From the NCBI GenBank assembly GCA_011046295.1, contig DSAV01000232.1, positions 1 to 8,344 of the forward strand: a stretch of DNA of 8,344 bases. The letters are read 5' to 3'. Shown in pieces: positions 6,311-8,344 of the stretch; the first letter of the stretch is position 1; the number at the start of each line of letters is the position of its first letter. A program made the translations under genes and the position numbers. The notes beneath the pieces were generated by a model, which worked only from the letters and a program-made list of their open reading frames with translations, searched no databases and was not told where the DNA came from. The DNA is from Deltaproteobacteria bacterium. GTDB lineage: Bacteria > Desulfobacterota > Syntrophia > Syntrophales > Smithellaceae.

Positions 6311-6933
6311 TATTTCTCTCTTCCGTCCGCTTGCCTGCAGGCGCGCAACCCGCGCAGGAACCTCTGCATTATGCTGAATGCCGTGATCAGGCCCAGCACA
6401 ATCATGAACAGGTCCGCAAAGACCAGCGCCCGTCCCCCCAGCCGCAATTGCCAGTCAGACAGGAAGTAAGCCGGAATGGTGAACACGATAAAGGCCACGA
6501 AAAGCTCGGCTTTGCCCGCCCCCGCGTAAGAACGTTTGCCCAGGGTGGCTTCAATCTGGGTACCGAGATAACTGTGAAGCAGGGCCAGTACAATCAGGAT
6601 AAACCCGAGAGTTGCGTGGGCACCCCGGGAAAACGTCAGGCCCGCCAGTATGGCCACATCCACCAGGCGATCCACGAAATGATCCAGGAAATCCCCGGTG
6701 CGGCTGGTTTTTGCATGCGCGCGTGCCACGATGCCGTCCAGGCTGTCGCCCATGCCGGACAAGGCGATAAAGCCGCCCCCGACCAGAAAGAAAACCGGCG
6801 AAAACCGGGTCAGCACAAAACTGACCCCGGCCAGGATCCCCGTCACCAAAGAAAAAAGCGTCAATACGTTTGGGTGGATGCGGCGCAGATGCGGCGCGAG
6901 CGGAGAAAAAAGGGCAACAAAAAAATCTCTCAC
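6310..6933 (-). CDS. CDP-alcohol phosphatidyltransferase family enzyme
   Basis: A 207-aa membrane enzyme of the family that transfers a phosphatidyl group from a CDP-activated lipid to an alcohol (or the reverse). The full DG-x2-AR-x8-G-x3-D-x3-D catalytic motif is present: D66-G67, A70-R71, G80, D84 and D88, in GDSLDGIVARAHAKTSRTG and the residues after it. In the family the aspartates bind the metal ion, and the last one acts as base. Around six hydrophobic helices are visible (about 22-41, 45-61, 91-119 region, 141-160, 168-188). A segment about residues 120-140 (GTQIEATLGKRSYAGAGKAE) takes the place of the usual helix 4-5 loop. The start is a GTG (6933-6931) preceded by GGGTGGG. It is the first gene of the operon and is followed directly by the cytidylyltransferase. 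The acceptor (glycerol phosphate, inositol phosphate, serine or other) cannot be told. Confidence 0.88.
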   Translation of the reverse strand: MRDFFVALFSPLAPHLRRIHPNVLTLFSLVTGILAGVSFVLTRFSPVFFLVGGGFIALSGMGDSLDGIVARAHAKTSRTGDFLDHFVDRLVDVAILAGLTFSRGAHATLGFILIVLALLHSYLGTQIEATLGKRSYAGAGKAELFVAFIVFTIPAYFLSDWQLRLGGRALVFADLFMIVLGLITAFSIMQRFLRGLRACRQADGREK

Positions 6934-6983
6934 AGCCCACCCGAATTCCCGGCGGCCCCGGCACCGCGAATGCGCTTTTTCAT
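6930..6983 (-). other. Possible 17-codon leader ORF before the operon
   Basis: An ATG at 6983-6981 opens a 17-codon frame (MKKRIRGAGAAGNSGGL) whose TGA overlaps the GTG start of the phosphatidyltransferase (GTGA). The predicted transcription start falls about at this ATG, so the peptide would be leaderless. It could couple translation or be chance; there is no ribosome binding site and no homology argument. Confidence 0.2.
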
Positions 6984-6989
6984 GTGCGC

Positions 6990-7018
6990 AGTCTATATTT
7001 GCACAGAGACGATGTCAA
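6990..7018 (-). promoter_or_regulatory. Sigma-70-type promoter for the lipid operon
   Basis: On the minus strand a perfect -35 box TTGACA (7018-7013) is followed after 17 bp by TAGACT (6995-6990), which matches the -10 consensus at 4 of 6 positions. Transcription would begin near 6983, about 50 bp before the GTG of the phosphatidyltransferase. No other promoter is apparent between the three operon genes. Confidence 0.5.
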
Positions 7019-7174
7019 GGTTAGTAACAAAAAGGATCTGGAATTGGATGCAATCAGTGGGATTGGAACCTATCAGTTAAAAATTCTCAAATTTCTGCTT
7101 ATACGTGCCGGGTGCTCAATGTACACAAATGGAGAAACAGTCTGCATTTTCACCAAAAATCACCAGTACCCGGA

Positions 7175-7489
7175 TCAAAAACCACCGAGCCATTGGCAAT
7201 AGTTGTGAACGAAGTGCTGACAGGTACCATAACGAACATAAGATGCCTCATCATCGTAATCCCAGCAGTAGACCCTATAGACGGTTGCGCACAGGTGCCG
7301 GCAGGCACAATAACTGGATTTAGGCCAATAAGACAGGAACTCGCCCTCATAACAGCTCTGCTCCAGTGCCGGGCATCCCGCACTGCTGACCGGACATTGG
7401 GACCGCGCATCCAGTATAACTGCGGTCAAGATCAAACCGGCCGTGATGGCCAGAATCATTACAATGATTGATTTTCCTTTAATTGGCAT
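7175..7489 (-). CDS. Small membrane-anchored or secreted cysteine-rich protein
   Basis: A 104-aa protein with a basic N-terminus (MPIKGK) and one hydrophobic helix (about 8-26), acting as signal peptide or anchor. The exported part has nine cysteines at 32, 39, 46, 61, 63, 67, 75, 90 and 98 and many Tyr/Trp residues, pointing to disulfide bonds or bound metal outside the cytoplasm. The start is secure: GGAGG at 7500-7496 lies six bases before the ATG. Its first 11 bases overlap the end of the propeller gene, so the two are translationally coupled. I recognise no named family. The size, signal, Cys-rich tail and position after a six-bladed propeller recall the NVEALA proteins of Bacteroidetes, though the NVEAL motif is absent. 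A secreted peptide precursor is an alternative. No clear terminator follows. Confidence 0.72.
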   Translation of the reverse strand: MPIKGKSIIVMILAITAGLILTAVILDARSQCPVSSAGCPALEQSCYEGEFLSYWPKSSYCACRHLCATVYRVYCWDYDDEASYVRYGTCQHFVHNYCQWLGGF

Positions 7490-8344
7490 CTCTTTCCTCC
7501 TTTAGAATGATGATGCTGTCTTTGTAAACCCCATAAAAACGGTTGCCGGCCTTGGCCATCAGGATCACCCTGCAGGGTTTTGAAAACCTCGCAGTCAGGT
7601 TTCCCTCAAAGTCGAATTGAAGCAAATCACGATTGCCCGGGGGCTCCAGGTAGAAATGTGGCCCGGAATCGCCATCGGCAAACCAGTTGTTGAACATGTG
7701 GAAAAAAGCATTTTTCAGCTTTGAATTTTGGTCCTTGCCGCGGACTTTCTCTTTAAACAAAGAGAGAATTTCCTTCGGCCAGATGGGAACCTCTGAAATC
7801 TTTTTTTCTCGATCAAACAGGTAAAAAGTGGAACTGTTCATCAGGAATACCGCCAGGCGATGGTCATCCAAGAAAACACAGCGCGCCTCCAGGGGATTCA
7901 AGTGAACAGCGAACGCATATTCCCTGGGTTTGATTTCCAACAGCAAACTGGTTTCAAGCTCGCGGCGTGACAGCACCGGGTACAAGAACTCTCCCCGGGA
8001 ATCAACCGCATTTATGCGATTGTTTTCCCGGTCAATGCACAAGTAACTCTCAAGCGGCCCCTGCAATGGATAAAGATAATCTTCGCGGTTGTGGGGAAAG
8101 GGGATATCCCCAACCGGGTTGCCTTCCAGGTCGTATCGGATCAGCTTGCGATTGCCACCGTCAGCAAAGAAAAGAGAGCGGTTCTTCACCACTTCCACGT
8201 CCACCATATAATTGCCGGGAGCGTATTCGCCGGGACCCTGGCCGGTATTGCCAAACACCTGCACCAGCTTGAAGTTTTTGTCGTATTTGAAAAATTTGCG
8301 CACCTTGAGGTCGAACACGTAGATGTTTCCCTGACTGTCGGCGC
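7479..8344 (-). CDS. Six-bladed beta-propeller protein (5'-truncated)
   Basis: The frame is open to the right edge, so the N-terminus (probably a signal peptide or lipobox) is outside; a GTG at 8318 is internal, since the residues before it (ADSQGNIY) belong to a blade. About 288 residues are seen. NHL/6-bladed-type blades recur: ADSQGNIYVFDLKVRKFFKYD, FADGGNRKLIRYDLEGNPV, CIDRENNRINAVDSRGEFL, STFYLFDREKKISEV, RDLLQFDFEGNLTARF and NRFYGVYKDSIIIL. The stretch VFGNTGQGPGEY after the first visible blade is a hallmark of these extracytoplasmic propellers, which are binding scaffolds rather than enzymes. The ligand is unknown. The stop overlaps the start of the Cys-rich gene. An internal segment of about 50 residues (IWPKEILSLFKEKVRGKDQNS...) is helical and interrupts the blade pattern. 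Confidence 0.82.
   Translation of the reverse strand, partial: ADSQGNIYVFDLKVRKFFKYDKNFKLVQVFGNTGQGPGEYAPGNYMVDVEVVKNRSLFFADGGNRKLIRYDLEGNPVGDIPFPHNREDYLYPLQGPLESYLCIDRENNRINAVDSRGEFLYPVLSRRELETSLLLEIKPREYAFAVHLNPLEARCVFLDDHRLAVFLMNSSTFYLFDREKKISEVPIWPKEILSLFKEKVRGKDQNSKLKNAFFHMFNNWFADGDSGPHFYLEPPGNRDLLQFDFEGNLTARFSKPCRVILMAKAGNRFYGVYKDSIIILKEERDAN
7496..7500 (-). promoter_or_regulatory. Strong Shine-Dalgarno inside the propeller gene
   Basis: GGAGG lies within the last codons of the propeller gene, at ideal distance from the ATG at 7489. It fixes the start of the Cys-rich protein and allows it to be translated efficiently from the shared mRNA. Confidence 0.7.

Noticed and set aside
6331..7080. 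Plus-strand 249-codon frame
   Set aside because: Antisense shadow of the phosphatidyltransferase, whose catalytic motif is complete; the frame is Gln/Pro/Arg-rich and shows no domain.
7108..7173. CCGGGT...ACCCGG inverted repeat as terminator of the Cys-rich gene
   Set aside because: The loop is about 54 nt and there is no T-tract, so it is not a credible intrinsic terminator.
1..8344. CRISPR array, tRNA or rRNA genes
   Set aside because: No regularly spaced repeats and no recognisable tRNA arms or rRNA sequence on either strand.

Overview
The window looks like bacterial chromosomal DNA of mixed origin. The right half (about 4176 to the end) is moderately GC-rich, tightly packed and all on the minus strand. 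The left half (1 to about 1750) is AT-rich and holds mobile-element debris, an orphan gene and a nuclease-like gene. The host cannot be named from sequence alone. A GC-moderate Gram-negative anaerobe of the Acidobacteriota/Aminicenantes or Desulfobacterota kind would fit the six-bladed beta-propeller protein with its GxGxGPGEY signature, but this is only an impression.

Layout. 1-560: layered mobile-element remains. These are the 5' end of an HTH transposase gene running off the left edge, with paired 21-bp repeats typical of an IS21-like end; a 29-codon scrap of an IS256-type transposase; and a ~210-bp stretch bounded by 17-bp inverted repeats. 692-1177 (minus): an unrecognised 161-aa protein with a good promoter. 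1394-1753 (plus): a short PD-(D/E)xK nuclease-like protein, probably missing its C-terminus. 1887-3230 (plus): a complete MgtE magnesium transporter. 3231-4175: decayed DNA with a probable IS5-type transposase C-terminus and a frameshifted, unrecognised gene that one inserted base would restore. 4176-6933 (minus): a three-gene operon of CDP-alcohol phosphatidyltransferase, CdsA-like cytidylyltransferase and MFS transporter, with a promoter at 6990-7018. 7175-8344 (minus): a 5'-truncated six-bladed beta-propeller gene that overlaps a small membrane-anchored or secreted protein with nine cysteines.

How the genes work together. The first two operon genes overlap by one base (TAATG) and form a logical pair. 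The CdsA-like enzyme would make a CDP-activated lipid and the phosphatidyltransferase would use it to attach a polar alcohol, with the MFS protein possibly moving a substrate or product. The propeller/Cys-rich pair overlaps by 11 bases with a strong Shine-Dalgarno sequence, so the two products are probably made together at the cell envelope. It resembles the propeller-NVEALA pairing of Bacteroidetes. No complete new defence or mobile system is visible. The most original items are the propeller/Cys-rich pair, the lipid operon with its altered CdsA signature, and the two unrecognised proteins.
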